From positions 1,178,001 to 1,242,000 of the forward strand of contig NZ_CP009654.1 of NCBI RefSeq assembly GCF_001880225.1: a stretch of DNA of 64,000 bases, written 5' to 3'. Position 1 is the first letter of the stretch; every line of letters starts with the position of its first letter. The translations under genes and the position numbers were made by a program. Under the pieces are notes generated by a model. That model made no database searches and was not told where the DNA came from. It saw nothing but the letters and a program-made list of their open reading frames with translations. Source of the DNA: Francisella frigiditurris (GTDB taxonomy: Bacteria > Pseudomonadota > Gammaproteobacteria > Francisellales > Francisellaceae). Below are positions 47,937 through 58,004 of the stretch, one piece after another.

Positions 47937-48860
47937 ATGAGCAAAATTATTAAAAAAGTATTATATATTTCAGCTTTAGCTCTTTGTTTTAATAATTTAG
48001 CTATTGCGGGAACTTCTGAAGGAAATAAACATACTAAAATTTTTGAAAAATGCAGTAATCAGCTGAATTCTGAAATAATAAGAAAAGTTGCTAAACTTAA
48101 TGAAATCTATGGTCAAGATAATAGTTTTCCATTTTATGTTAAAAATATAGTTTGTAGTGATAGAAATGGTAAAAAAGTTGAAATATCTGCTTTTAGAAAT
48201 AATAAAAAATTCATTTATCTAATAATTTCAGTAAATGATAAGACATATTATGTAAATATTTTTAATTATTATAAGGGTGATTTTAATAAGTTAGCTAAAG
48301 TTACGATTGGTGATGGTTTTCCATGGAGTACACCTAAAAAAAGTGATTTTATATTTGTTGAAGTTGATCATTTGAGTAGTTTAGTAACTTCTCCAGAATA
48401 TTATATTTTAGGGTCAAATGGGCAAGTTACATATTTTAATGGCCAATATACTTTAACCTATGCTGATTATGCTAAACAAGAGTTTTATATCTCTACAGCT
48501 TTTCTAGATATCTATACGTCTCCAGATTATATAGAAAATATGAAATATACTACAGGTTTCGATGATATGGATAATTTACAGTTAAAAAATGCACAAGGAG
48601 CTGTAAGTATAGAGCCACTGTTTGGCGGCGGTGGCTTAAAATTTATTCATAAGAAGGAAACTCAAGTATGTAGAGGTGCTGCTCCAGGTTCTAGCCCAGG
48701 GATATGTGTTTGGGGAACTAGGACTGAAGTAAAAGAATTGGAAAACTATGCTTACCTTTGTGGAACTGATAAATTAAGTATGTTTTTTAGCGCATCAAGA
48801 TCTAGTTTTTGTAAGGCAGCTAAAAATTATGAATTTAACTTTGGTGATATAATAAATTAG
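47937..48860 (+). CDS. Exported protein of unknown function, second of pair
   Basis: The ATG at 47937 is preferred because GAGGGA lies 5 bases upstream and it opens a signal peptide (KIIKKVLYISALALCFNNLA, cleaved after IAG). The 307-residue protein has a mostly beta mature part with several Tyr-rich segments (TYFNGQYTLTYADYA), a glycine stretch (EPLFGGGGLKF) and a C-terminal cysteine-containing region (QVCRGAAPGSSPGICVWGTR, YLCGTDKLSMFF) probably disulfide-bonded. Family unknown. It ends convergent to the LemA gene with a 4-base overlap. Confidence 0.65.
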   Translation: MSKIIKKVLYISALALCFNNLAIAGTSEGNKHTKIFEKCSNQLNSEIIRKVAKLNEIYGQDNSFPFYVKNIVCSDRNGKKVEISAFRNNKKFIYLIISVNDKTYYVNIFNYYKGDFNKLAKVTIGDGFPWSTPKKSDFIFVEVDHLSSLVTSPEYYILGSNGQVTYFNGQYTLTYADYAKQEFYISTAFLDIYTSPDYIENMKYTTGFDDMDNLQLKNAQGAVSIEPLFGGGGLKFIHKKETQVCRGAAPGSSPGICVWGTRTEVKELENYAYLCGTDKLSMFFSASRSSFCKAAKNYEFNFGDIIN

Positions 48861-49483
48861 CTAAAATCAACACCGCTATAATCATTAGCCCTCTCATTAG
48901 CCTTATAATAACTAGCGGGCTTATAATGTAAAAAAGACTCATTTATCATAGAGCCAAAAAAGCCATAAAGTTTAGAGTTATAGTCTGCAACAGCTTCATT
49001 ATAATAGATTCTTGAGATGTTTATTCTATTCTCACTACCTTCTAGTTGAGACTGTAAAGTAATAAAATTATCACTAGATTTTAAATTTGGATACCTATCA
49101 CTAACAGCTAATAATTCATTTATTGTATTATTTACATGCTGTTGTTTTTCAGCTAAAAAATTAACATTATCATGACCTACTGGTAGGGTAGAATATTCTT
49201 TAGATTTCGCTTGTTGTTGGATATTAGCTAAAGTTTCTTTTTCATGTTTAGCATACTGATTTACTATTTTAACTAAATTAGGTAGTAAATCCGCCCTTCT
49301 TTGTATAGCCGACTCAATATTTCCCATTTCTCTCATTACAGCCTGTTTACTATTAACTAAGCTGTTGTAGTTTACAATAGTTACTATACTAATCAACAAA
49401 ATGATAACACCAAAGAAAGCTAGTAGCCCAATAAAAAGTGTTGAAAGTGAAATAGAAGTTTCTTTTTGTATTTTATTACTCAT
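48857..49483 (-). CDS. LemA family protein (second copy)
   Basis: The 208-residue protein has one N-terminal membrane segment (TLFIGLLAFFGVIILLISIV), then the LemA pattern: VMREMGNIESAIQRRADLLP, NLVKIVNQYAKHEKETLAN, and AVSDRYPNLKSSDNFITLQS with ENRINISRIYYNEAVADYNS. LemA proteins are membrane-anchored helical bundles of unclear role. It lies 20 bases downstream of the first LemA gene and the large TPM gene, a typical LemA-TPM locus. Confidence 0.88.
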   Translation of the reverse strand: MSNKIQKETSISLSTLFIGLLAFFGVIILLISIVTIVNYNSLVNSKQAVMREMGNIESAIQRRADLLPNLVKIVNQYAKHEKETLANIQQQAKSKEYSTLPVGHDNVNFLAEKQQHVNNTINELLAVSDRYPNLKSSDNFITLQSQLEGSENRINISRIYYNEAVADYNSKLYGFFGSMINESFLHYKPASYYKANERANDYSGVDFS

Positions 49484-49503
49484 TTTGTAAATTTACCTTT
49501 TTC

Positions 49504-50109
49504 TTAAAAAGAAACCTTAGGTGGCTGATTTGCTTGTTTATCTGCTTGGAAATATGGCATTTCTTGATATTTTAACATAATAGCATTTACTATTTTGCCG
49601 AAGAAACTAAGTAAAAGACTGTTAAAGCTTTGAATAGCACTATTATAACGATCTCTTTTTATAGAGATTTCTGACTCAATTCCTGAGAGCTCTTGCTGTA
49701 AGCTTAGGAAATTTTGATCCGCTTTAAGATTTGGATAGTTTTCAGTAACAGCCATGAGTTTTGCCAAAGCTGAACTAAGCTGATTTTGATTATTTAAAAA
49801 GTCTTTTATTTGTTCAGGACTAGAAACTTTCGTTGCATATGATTGACTTCTAAGCTCTTGAACTTCTGTTAAGGTACTTTTCTCATGTGAGGCATAACCT
49901 TTGACAGTTTCTACAAGATTTGGAACAATATCTAGCCTTTTCTGTAAGCTTGATTCTATATCTGCCCAAGTTTGCAAGCCTATTTGTTTACTGTTAACAA
50001 GCTGATTATACATCGAGATAAAGGCTTTTATAATAAACAGAAGTATTACACCAAATATGATTATAAATAGTGAAAAAATGATAATTGATAAAAAAGAACT
50101 TGGTGTCAT
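49504..50109 (-). CDS. LemA family protein (first copy)
   Basis: The 201-residue protein has an N-terminal membrane helix (IIIFSLFIIIFGVILLFIIK) and the LemA signature QTWADIESSLQKRLDIVPNL, ETVKGYASHEKSTLTEV, TENYPNLKADQNFLSLQQEL and the LLSFFGKIVNAIMLKYQE ending. It differs considerably from the downstream copy, so this is an old duplication rather than a recent one. It lies 76 bases after the TPM gene. Confidence 0.9.
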   Translation of the reverse strand: MTPSSFLSIIIFSLFIIIFGVILLFIIKAFISMYNQLVNSKQIGLQTWADIESSLQKRLDIVPNLVETVKGYASHEKSTLTEVQELRSQSYATKVSSPEQIKDFLNNQNQLSSALAKLMAVTENYPNLKADQNFLSLQQELSGIESEISIKRDRYNSAIQSFNSLLLSFFGKIVNAIMLKYQEMPYFQADKQANQPPKVSF

Positions 50110-50185
50110 AATAAGTTTCTGAACCGACTAGTAATTATTAAATAATAGAGTATCGTAGTATCTTTTACAATGTTAGAGAGGTCTA

Positions 50186-52612
50186 TTACCAACTACCACT
50201 AGCTCCACCACCTCTAGATGAGCCCCCTCCTCCTCGGAAACTGCCGCCACTACTTGAGCTACCGCCACTATAAGAGCCACCTCCACCACTATGATATGAT
50301 GAGCTACTCTGACCATTTTTGCTAAAATCAAGCCTAGCTAGAAGAGCTGTATCAGTTGAGTTGATAGTAATGATTTCTCTAAACTTATGATTATTGGTTA
50401 TTGTTGCAGTTTTTTCAATTTTCCAATTTTGGCTATTTTCTATATCTTCTTTAGCAATATTTACATTATATTCAGATACAAGAGGATAGTTATTATTAGC
50501 AAAAATATCGATAACTATAAATCTAAATGATATTTGATCTTCAGCTTGAGTAAACTCAATAAGAAAGTTAAATGTATTAAGCTTTGTTTTATGATATTCT
50601 GCATACTTTTTATTTATCATTTCAGCAGCTTCATCATAAGTAAGAGTAATATCTTTAAATTGCTCTAATGCGGCATTTAATGTGCTTGCATATTGATACC
50701 AAAGCTCAGAAAAATGTTTTTTATTTTTTAACCTATATATATTATTTACAATAAGGTTGCTTACTATTTTTAGCCTTCCAAAATTATTTCCAAATTCAAT
50801 AGGAGATATTAAAGAGTTCATGTTATAAACATCTTTTTTTGCTTTTGCCATTAAAAGAAGAAAAATAAAACCTGCAACCACAGAGAAAATAACATCGAAT
50901 ATAGTATTAATAATGTTATTATTGAAAACCTTAAATATAGCAAGATTTATAATAATTATACAAGCAGCTACAGAAGCTAGAGACAATAAGTACAGTAGCT
51001 TTCCACCATATTCAGAGCCAGTGTATTTAGCATATACTCCAGCTACTTTAGCTAAGAACTTTTGGTAAAAATAAAAACTTATAGATAAAAGTATTAAAAA
51101 GAGTAGTATTAACAATACATAATAGCCAGCTTTATATTGGAGAGGTTTAGGAGCAAAACTAACGTTATTACCATCTAAAATGCTTTCGATTTTATCAATA
51201 GCTTCTAAACTTCCTTCATAATAATATCCATCTCTAAAATTCGGAGTTATAACATCATAAATAATACGACTGGATAGCGTATCAGTCAGATATGGCTCTA
51301 ATTTTGTACCTATCTCTAATCTTACTTTTCTATTATCTTTTACTAATAGTAATAAAACTCCATTATCATGTCCTTCAACTCCTATTTTATTTTGATTAAA
51401 TAATTTATTTGCATAAACTTCGAGAGATATATTAGAAGGTAGTTTCTTTATAGTGTAAATGACTATTTGATTAGTAGTTTTCTTTTCATAATTCTCTAGA
51501 TTTTTTGCTAAAGAGTCTATTTGTGAAGTATTAAAAAAGCCTCCTTCATCTGTGACAAGATGTTTTATTGTTGGAGTTTTATAAAAAATATCATCAATAT
51601 CAAAATTGTTAGCATAGGATGAGTGGTAAGAATTTTGGTCACTATCATTTTTAGAGATTAATTTTGAACCATCTAGTTTTAGAGTCATTTCATCTACAGC
51701 ATCAACAATTCCTAGAGCACCCTCATTTTTCTTAAGACTTGGTTCAATAATTGTAGAGATAATTTCATCTGTAAAAGATTGAGGTAGCCATCCTGCTAAG
51801 AGAGGGCTTACTGTGATGCTAGCCAAATTCGAATCTTTAACAATTATTATCATAATTGTGTCTCTCTTCTTGATACGGCTCTTTTTGAAAACCATATTAG
51901 AATATTCTTCTAGAGAAAGATTGGCTGGCAAAGAATCTATAGTAAGTATTTTAAAGGATTCATCTTTTTGAAAGCTATTATGACTTAATATCCTCTTTAG
52001 AATATGTCGTTGTTGACTATTAAAAATATAAGCATTATCTGAAATAACCTCAAAAGTCATATCAGGAAGATCTTTTTCAGTTATTCCATACGGATAAAAA
52101 TCTGGCGTTGGATTACTTTTATTAGAAACTACTAATGAGTTAGTTAATATACTGCCTAATTTATTCAAAGCATCAACCATACTTTTATAAACAAGGTTTT
52201 TACTTTGGTTATATTCTGTATAAAAAGCCATAGTTGTCCAGACAATATCACTTCTTGAAAGAAGATCATTATTAGCTTTTATAAAAAAAGAATCTGTAAA
52301 GAGGATTAATATACCTTTATCAGTATTAGAAAACTCCTGTTTGTATAAATCATTTAGATATTCATCAAGTTCATGTTTATTTGCTATTTTTAAGTCTTTT
52401 TTGGTGACTATTTTTATACTTATATTCTTTTTTTTATAATAACTTTTTAATGAAGAGCTAAGTATTGAAAATTGACCAGTTGAAAAAAGATTAGCATCAT
52501 CAGTAACATAGCCTTTGCTTGTAGTTTCAAGCGCATTAGAAATTTGAGGGATACTAAAGATAAAGAAGATTATTAATAGAGTGTAAAAATAAGACGGTAT
52601 GATTTTTTTCAC
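50186..52612 (-). CDS. Multi-domain TPM protein with glycine/serine-rich C-terminus
   Basis: The 808-residue protein has a signal peptide (YTLLIIFFIFSIPQISNA) and three tandem TPM-type domains: residues about 34-155 (YVTDDANLFSTGQFSI), 187-310 (IFNSQQRHILKRI) and 340-480 (HLVTDEGGFFNTSQ ... DNGVLLLLVKDNRKVRLEIG, the most canonical). Membrane segments lie near 497-515 and in two further places up to about 590, then a cytoplasmic-type domain, then a tail rich in GGG/SS. Usual TPM (YgcG) proteins have one TPM domain and about 250-600 residues. It is followed by two LemA genes, the standard partners; role unknown, possibly phosphatase-like or chaperone. Confidence 0.85.
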   Translation of the reverse strand: MKKIIPSYFYTLLIIFFIFSIPQISNALETTSKGYVTDDANLFSTGQFSILSSSLKSYYKKKNISIKIVTKKDLKIANKHELDEYLNDLYKQEFSNTDKGILILFTDSFFIKANNDLLSRSDIVWTTMAFYTEYNQSKNLVYKSMVDALNKLGSILTNSLVVSNKSNPTPDFYPYGITEKDLPDMTFEVISDNAYIFNSQQRHILKRILSHNSFQKDESFKILTIDSLPANLSLEEYSNMVFKKSRIKKRDTIMIIIVKDSNLASITVSPLLAGWLPQSFTDEIISTIIEPSLKKNEGALGIVDAVDEMTLKLDGSKLISKNDSDQNSYHSSYANNFDIDDIFYKTPTIKHLVTDEGGFFNTSQIDSLAKNLENYEKKTTNQIVIYTIKKLPSNISLEVYANKLFNQNKIGVEGHDNGVLLLLVKDNRKVRLEIGTKLEPYLTDTLSSRIIYDVITPNFRDGYYYEGSLEAIDKIESILDGNNVSFAPKPLQYKAGYYVLLILLFLILLSISFYFYQKFLAKVAGVYAKYTGSEYGGKLLYLLSLASVAACIIIINLAIFKVFNNNIINTIFDVIFSVVAGFIFLLLMAKAKKDVYNMNSLISPIEFGNNFGRLKIVSNLIVNNIYRLKNKKHFSELWYQYASTLNAALEQFKDITLTYDEAAEMINKKYAEYHKTKLNTFNFLIEFTQAEDQISFRFIVIDIFANNNYPLVSEYNVNIAKEDIENSQNWKIEKTATITNNHKFREIITINSTDTALLARLDFSKNGQSSSSYHSGGGGSYSGGSSSSGGSFRGGGGSSRGGGASGSW

Positions 52613-52764
52613 TAAATTTAATTCTAGAAATAGTTTAATTTAAATTCTACATACTTGTTAACCATTTTAAAAACTTAAATAAATATACTTTTATAGTTTT
52701 TAATTAATTTTAGCTCCTCAATACTTTATAATTTTTAAAAGATTAGTGAAATAAATAAAATAAC

Positions 52765-53910
52765 GTGTCAAACATAAAAAAAATATTTTTTTTACTCTTA
52801 GGATTTTCTGCTTTTAGTATATCCGATGCTAAACCAATTTCTTTAGCCATATCAAATGATGGCAAATATGCTGTCAGTTCAAATGATGACAAAAATGTTT
52901 ATTTATATGACTTAGAGAATAAAACTGCTAAAAAAGTAAATAACAAAAAAACTAATCCTTATAGTGCTAACTTTATAGATAAAAGTGATGATTTTATTTA
53001 TCAAGATATAGATGGCATTGTCTATATTATTGATGCAAAGACTCAGAAACTTATTAAGAAATTTGATACTAAATTTAAAACTAAAGGACCAAATAGTGTA
53101 AGTACAGATTTATCAATATACGTTGGCTCAAATGATCAGGGAAATATCGTTATTCAACAAATAAAAGAAAAAGATCCAATAAAATATACTTATGGTGGTA
53201 AAGATCAAACCATTTATAGTCCTTATGTTCCGATATTTACACCTGCTCAGGATAAAGTAATAGTAACTACAAGTGGTGGTGAACTTTGGATATTTGATAT
53301 AAATGAAATCTTAAAAGAAGATGGTGCAAAACATCAAGTTACAATAGTTGAAAATATTGGTCAAACAATGAAAGATGTCGATCCAAATGGTAAACATGTA
53401 TATGCCGTTGATCAGCAATATTCAGGAATAAAATATAATTTAGAAACAGGAGAGGTTTCAGATAAAGGGTTCTATTATCCAAAAAGTGTTGAGAATGTTT
53501 CATATATGCTCGACGGTAGTAAGAAAACTTCTTTCTTTAAAGGACTAACAAACTTTAAATTTATTGATAATGATAAAATTATAGCTACTCTTAAAGGGGT
53601 TAATCAGCCTTATCTTTTAGCAACTATATTTTCTCCGAGTAGATTTAATTGGGGACAAAAAAAGTTAGTTTTCTATTCAGATAAATACTTACCTTTAGTT
53701 AAAGCTCCTCTAGACTCTATGTTTGGCAATTATCAAAATGACAATGAAGCTTATCCTATAACTGGGGGATATAATATTCTTTTTGATACATCAGTAGAAA
53801 CACATCGCTTAGTGATGGCGCAAGCTAATGGTGATGGTATTATGCTCTATAAATATATTCCAGAGATTGAAGAATTAAAATTAGAATGGGTTGGCGATAC
53901 TCCTCTATAA
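52765..53910 (+). CDS. Exported beta-propeller (WD40/YVTN-like) protein
   Basis: The 381-residue protein starts at GTG with a signal peptide (NIKKIFFLLLGFSAFSISDA). Successive propeller-like repeats follow: PISLAISNDGKYAVSSNDDK, VYLYDLENKTA, DIDGIVYIIDAKTQKLIKKF, SGGELWIFDINEIL. A blade pattern with aspartates in turns is clear for the first 230 residues and less so after. Such folds usually mediate protein contacts in the periplasm. No functional context is visible; the neighbours (TPM and thioesterase genes) are on the other strand. Confidence 0.7.
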   Translation: MSNIKKIFFLLLGFSAFSISDAKPISLAISNDGKYAVSSNDDKNVYLYDLENKTAKKVNNKKTNPYSANFIDKSDDFIYQDIDGIVYIIDAKTQKLIKKFDTKFKTKGPNSVSTDLSIYVGSNDQGNIVIQQIKEKDPIKYTYGGKDQTIYSPYVPIFTPAQDKVIVTTSGGELWIFDINEILKEDGAKHQVTIVENIGQTMKDVDPNGKHVYAVDQQYSGIKYNLETGEVSDKGFYYPKSVENVSYMLDGSKKTSFFKGLTNFKFIDNDKIIATLKGVNQPYLLATIFSPSRFNWGQKKLVFYSDKYLPLVKAPLDSMFGNYQNDNEAYPITGGYNILFDTSVETHRLVMAQANGDGIMLYKYIPEIEELKLEWVGDTPL

Positions 53911-53926
53911 ATAAGATATTGCTCTT

Positions 53927-54373
53927 TTATATTAAGCTACTAAGATCTTCTATATTAGCATCATCTATATTATGAAATACATCTATAATATTTTGAGGAA
54001 TTTTAGTTGGTCTACTTTTCTCTATATTTATCATTATCCAAAGAGTCTCTCCTTTACAGAGAAGTTTTTTGTCACTTTTCCTATATATAGAATATTTTCT
54101 TAAAGTAGAAATTTTTGTTAAATTTTCTACCCATGTGACAACTATAATTTCATCATTTAAAAAACCTTGAGACATATATTCTATATGATGTGTTTTTGCA
54201 AACCATGTTAATCCTAATGATTGTATTAGATCAAAAGTTCTATTATGTTTCACATGCTCCACAGCTGCATCTTGCATCCATTGTAAATATATAATGTTGT
54301 TTATATGTTTGTTTGGATCTATGTGTGCAGATGTTGCTTTAGTTGAGTATAGAAAATATTTTGAATCTTTCAT
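53927..54373 (-). CDS. 4HBT/hot-dog-fold acyl-CoA thioesterase
   Basis: The 148-residue protein has the hot-dog thioesterase motif IDPNKHINNIIYLQWMQDAA (catalytic Asp/Asn-type segment) and ends with a strand-rich half (IEYMSQGFLNDEIIVVTWVE, RKYSIYRKSDKKLLCKGETL). It resembles YbgC/FadM-like thioesterases, hydrolysing acyl-CoA esters in the cytosol. The specific substrate is unknown. It lies 68 bases downstream of bglX but with a gap that need not be an operon. Confidence 0.85.
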   Translation of the reverse strand: MKDSKYFLYSTKATSAHIDPNKHINNIIYLQWMQDAAVEHVKHNRTFDLIQSLGLTWFAKTHHIEYMSQGFLNDEIIVVTWVENLTKISTLRKYSIYRKSDKKLLCKGETLWIMINIEKSRPTKIPQNIIDVFHNIDDANIEDLSSLI

Positions 54374-54441
54374 ATAAAGGATTTATTTTTTAATAAAAAT
54401 AATAGAGATAAGTTTATATGAATATAGATAATAATAAAGGT

Positions 54442-56781
54442 CTAGTTATCTTCTTCTTTTGTTAGAGAAAATGTATTTGTAAATTTATGGTCAGAACTAT
54501 CTGAAACAAATAATTCAAACTCTCCTGGCTCATACACAAATTCTAAATCATTATTATAAAATTTTAGATCTTCTGGAGAAATTACAAATTTTACCGTTTT
54601 AGTTTCACCCTTTTTCAAAAATATTTTCTTAAATCCTTTTAACTCTTTTACAGGCGGTGTTATCGAACGAACTTTTTGGTGGATATATAGTTGTACTACT
54701 TCGGCACCGTTATAGTTTCCAGTATTAGTTACCTCAGTGGTTATAACTAGTTTATCATTAGGTCCAATACTGTTTTTACTAAGTTCTGGTTTACTAATTT
54801 TAAAAGTTGTATAACTCAAACCATAACCAAATGGATAAAGTGGATCATTAGGTACATCTAAATAATTAGAATGGAACTTTTCAAACTTGCCATCATCTTT
54901 ACTTAAGGGTCTACCAGTATTTTTATGATTATAGTAGATAGGTATTTGACCAACATCTCTTGGCCATGACATTGTTAATTTACCAGATGGGTTTACATCA
55001 CCAAATAATACATCTGCTATAGATAGACCAGCTTCACTTCCTGGGAACCAAACATTTAAAATAGCAGGTACTGTTGTAGCCTCATCAACTAAAACTAAAG
55101 GTCTACCAGTAAATAAAACCAATACAACTGGCTTACCTGTCTGCAATAAGGCTTTTAATAAATCTTTTTGAGCCTTAGGAATTTCAATATCTACCCTACT
55201 AGTGCTTTCACCAGACATTTCAGCAGATTCTCCTAAAGCTGCAATAATAACATCAGATTTCTCAGCAATTTTTACCGCTTCATCAAGTAATTGTTTATCT
55301 GTTCTATTATCTCTAGGAATAGGCTTGTTAAACATAGTTACATTTTTTTCAAACTCTTCATCATAGGATAAATTACTTCCTTTTGAATAAAGAACTTTAG
55401 CTTTATCACCAATAACCTCACGGACACCATCCAATAGAGAAATAGACTTATATTGATCTGTAGAAACACTCCACGTTCCAGCCATGTTTACAGAGTTATT
55501 TCCTAAAGGTCCTATTATGGCGATAGTTCCTTTTTTTGCTAAAGGAAGAAGATTATTTTGATTTTTTAGTAAAACTGCTGATTCAGAACCAACTTGTCTT
55601 GCAAAAGTACGATTATCTTTTGTAAAGATTTCTTTTTCTGCTCTATTCTTATCATTACTATACTTATATGGATCTTTAAACAAGCCTAATTCAAATTTTG
55701 CTTGTAATATTCTTTTGACAGCTAAGTTAATATCATCAATAGAAATTTTTTCTTCTTTTAGAGACTTTTTAAGAGTTTTTATAAAACCCTGTCCTACCAT
55801 ATCCATATCTACACCAGCTTTTAATGCTAGAGCAGAAACATCTTGTAGATCAGTTCCAACGCCATGATTTACCATTTCAGGGATAGCTGTATAATCAGTT
55901 ACAACGAAGCCATTAAAGCCCCACTCTTTTCTTAATACATCTGTTAGTAGCCATTTATCCTCTGTCGCAGGAACACCATTTATATCATTAAATGCTGCCA
56001 TTACTGAGCCAGCCCCTGCTTCTACAGCTGCTTTATAAGGAGGAAAATATTCGTTATACATACGAACTTTACTCATATCTACCGTATTATAATCTCTACC
56101 AGCCTCCACAGCCCCATATAAAGCAAAATGTTTAAAACAAGCCATTACTGTATTGTTCAGACTAAGATCATTGTCTTGATATCCTCTGACCATAGCTTTA
56201 GCAATGAGGCTACCTAAATAAGGATCTTCTCCACTTCCTTCTGCTACCCTGCCCCATCTAGGATCTCTAGATATATCAACCATTGGGGAATATACCCAAT
56301 TAATACCATCAGCACTTGCTTCAGTAGCTGCAATTCTTGCAGTTTTTTCAATCAAATCGATATTCCATGTTGAAGATAAACCAAGTGGAATAGGGAATGT
56401 GGTTTTATACCCATGTATTACATCTAAACCAATTAATAATGGTATATGTAATCTACTTTGCTCAACTGCAATTTTTTGAGCTTTATTGATTTTTTCAGCT
56501 GAAGTGAGATTTAATATTCCTCCAACTTTTCCTTCCTCAATAAGTTTTGCTACATTAGAATTTGCCCCTTCACCAGTAGTAATATCACCTGAATCTAGTA
56601 GATTTAATTGCCCTAATTTTTCATCAAGCGTCATAGAATCTAAAAGTTCATCAATCTGACTTTCATAATTTTTATCAAAAGTCGTTGTATTATTTGGAGA
56701 GAAAATATTATCTTCTATATTTGAGCAGCTAACTATAGCTGTACCCATAAATATTACAGTAATTATTTTCTTAAACTTCAT
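54442..56781 (-). CDS. bglX: Glycoside hydrolase family 3 beta-glucosidase lipoprotein
   Basis: The 779-residue protein has a lipoprotein signal (FKKIITVIFMGTAIVSCSN, cysteine near 19). The GH3 N-terminal barrel has GLDVIHGYKTTFPIPLGLSS, WVYSPMVDISRDPRWGRVAE, and the nucleophile region GFNGFVVTDYTAIPEM near residue 297. A GH3 C-terminal domain follows (GESAEMSGESTSRVDIEI), then a fibronectin-III-like end (ELKGFKKIFLKKGETKTV). It releases glucose from beta-glucosides in the periplasm. The order is that of E. coli BglX, though the lipid anchor differs. Complete and apparently intact. Confidence 0.93.
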   Translation of the reverse strand: MKFKKIITVIFMGTAIVSCSNIEDNIFSPNNTTTFDKNYESQIDELLDSMTLDEKLGQLNLLDSGDITTGEGANSNVAKLIEEGKVGGILNLTSAEKINKAQKIAVEQSRLHIPLLIGLDVIHGYKTTFPIPLGLSSTWNIDLIEKTARIAATEASADGINWVYSPMVDISRDPRWGRVAEGSGEDPYLGSLIAKAMVRGYQDNDLSLNNTVMACFKHFALYGAVEAGRDYNTVDMSKVRMYNEYFPPYKAAVEAGAGSVMAAFNDINGVPATEDKWLLTDVLRKEWGFNGFVVTDYTAIPEMVNHGVGTDLQDVSALALKAGVDMDMVGQGFIKTLKKSLKEEKISIDDINLAVKRILQAKFELGLFKDPYKYSNDKNRAEKEIFTKDNRTFARQVGSESAVLLKNQNNLLPLAKKGTIAIIGPLGNNSVNMAGTWSVSTDQYKSISLLDGVREVIGDKAKVLYSKGSNLSYDEEFEKNVTMFNKPIPRDNRTDKQLLDEAVKIAEKSDVIIAALGESAEMSGESTSRVDIEIPKAQKDLLKALLQTGKPVVLVLFTGRPLVLVDEATTVPAILNVWFPGSEAGLSIADVLFGDVNPSGKLTMSWPRDVGQIPIYYNHKNTGRPLSKDDGKFEKFHSNYLDVPNDPLYPFGYGLSYTTFKISKPELSKNSIGPNDKLVITTEVTNTGNYNGAEVVQLYIHQKVRSITPPVKELKGFKKIFLKKGETKTVKFVISPEDLKFYNNDLEFVYEPGEFELFVSDSSDHKFTNTFSLTKEEDN

Positions 56782-56847
56782 TTCTATGAACCTTAAATAT
56801 CTATTTAATTAATTATGGCTATTTGAAGTAAGTAAAGGAAGAAAATA

Positions 56848-57993
56848 TTAAAGAATAGACTTAATAATATCTTCTAAAGAGTCTAGAAATTCTTCTTTTT
56901 GACTATCACCTATTAAGAGATCATCTGACGTTATTTGTGATTTTATAAAACTCTCAAGAAGCATGTGTTGAGCTTCTATCAAAGACAGCCCTCTTGATTG
57001 TAAATAAAACAAAGCATTTTTATCTAATTCACCAATAGTTGCTCCATGAGTACATATCACATCATCAGAAAGAATTTCTAATTCCGGCTTAGTGTTTATT
57101 TCTGCTTTTTTACTTAACTGGACATTCTTATTATTTTGATAAGCTTGTATTCCTTTAATTTTCTCATGCACTATAGCTTTTGCATTAAACCAAGCTTTTG
57201 AAGAGCCATTTACAACTCCACGAAAGTTAACATTACTATAAGTATCTGAAGCTTTATGATTAACTAAACAACACACATCAGCACAAGCAACATCTGATAA
57301 TAAATAAAGTCCACGTAGATCAAACCTTGAATAAGACTCATTTAGGTTAACAACAATATCTTTCCTTAGAAGATGATCCTTATTAAGGATACAAAAACCA
57401 TTAAACTCTGCATTTTCTGCAAAGTTAATTAAGTAATTAGCTGTAATAATAAAATCTTTATTATTAGGATTATCAGAATTATTTGTATAAGTTACTTTAG
57501 CTGACTCTGCTATATCAATATCTAAAAATAAATTTAAAGCCGAATCATTAGTTAAATTAACATAATCAATATCTAGATTTATATTTGAAAACATTTCAAC
57601 ATCTAACTTTAAAGCAACATTAGTTAACTTATTTTTTGCATATTCCGTATTTATAAAAATTAGACTAAGATCTTCTTTTGTATCCTTAGGTATATTTATA
57701 CAAAAAGACTTTGCATTATCTTTTGCTATCTTAGACATATCTCTATTATCTTCATTAAATTCTAACTTAGAGATATGATTAAGTTTGTTATTATAATCTA
57801 TAGCTAAAACACCATCTAAAATAACAACTACATTTTCATTAGTATCAAATTTAAAGTTTTTAAGATAATCCTTTGTAGCATCTGATTCTATTAAAATTTC
57901 TTCAATATTATTTTTTTGATAGATACTAGCAATATTTGTATATTTCCAACTCTCTTGCTTTGTAGTTGGTAACATATTTTTATCTATTAGCAT
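56848..57993 (-). CDS. sufD: Fe-S cluster assembly protein SufD
   Basis: The 381-residue protein has an N-terminal NKNMLPTTKQESWKYTNI block and, in the C-terminal right-handed helix, RFDLRGLYLLSDVACADVCC, VNFRGVVNGSSKAWFNAKAI and ILSDDVICTHGATIGELDKN with a final FYLQSRGLSLIEAQHMLLES, the SufD signature. It forms the SufBC2D scaffold. It lies 11 bases after sufC. sufS, which commonly follows, is absent; bglX comes next after 66 bases. Confidence 0.95.
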   Translation of the reverse strand: MLIDKNMLPTTKQESWKYTNIASIYQKNNIEEILIESDATKDYLKNFKFDTNENVVVILDGVLAIDYNNKLNHISKLEFNEDNRDMSKIAKDNAKSFCINIPKDTKEDLSLIFINTEYAKNKLTNVALKLDVEMFSNINLDIDYVNLTNDSALNLFLDIDIAESAKVTYTNNSDNPNNKDFIITANYLINFAENAEFNGFCILNKDHLLRKDIVVNLNESYSRFDLRGLYLLSDVACADVCCLVNHKASDTYSNVNFRGVVNGSSKAWFNAKAIVHEKIKGIQAYQNNKNVQLSKKAEINTKPELEILSDDVICTHGATIGELDKNALFYLQSRGLSLIEAQHMLLESFIKSQITSDDLLIGDSQKEEFLDSLEDIIKSIL

Positions 57994-58004
57994 TTCACAA
58001 CCTT

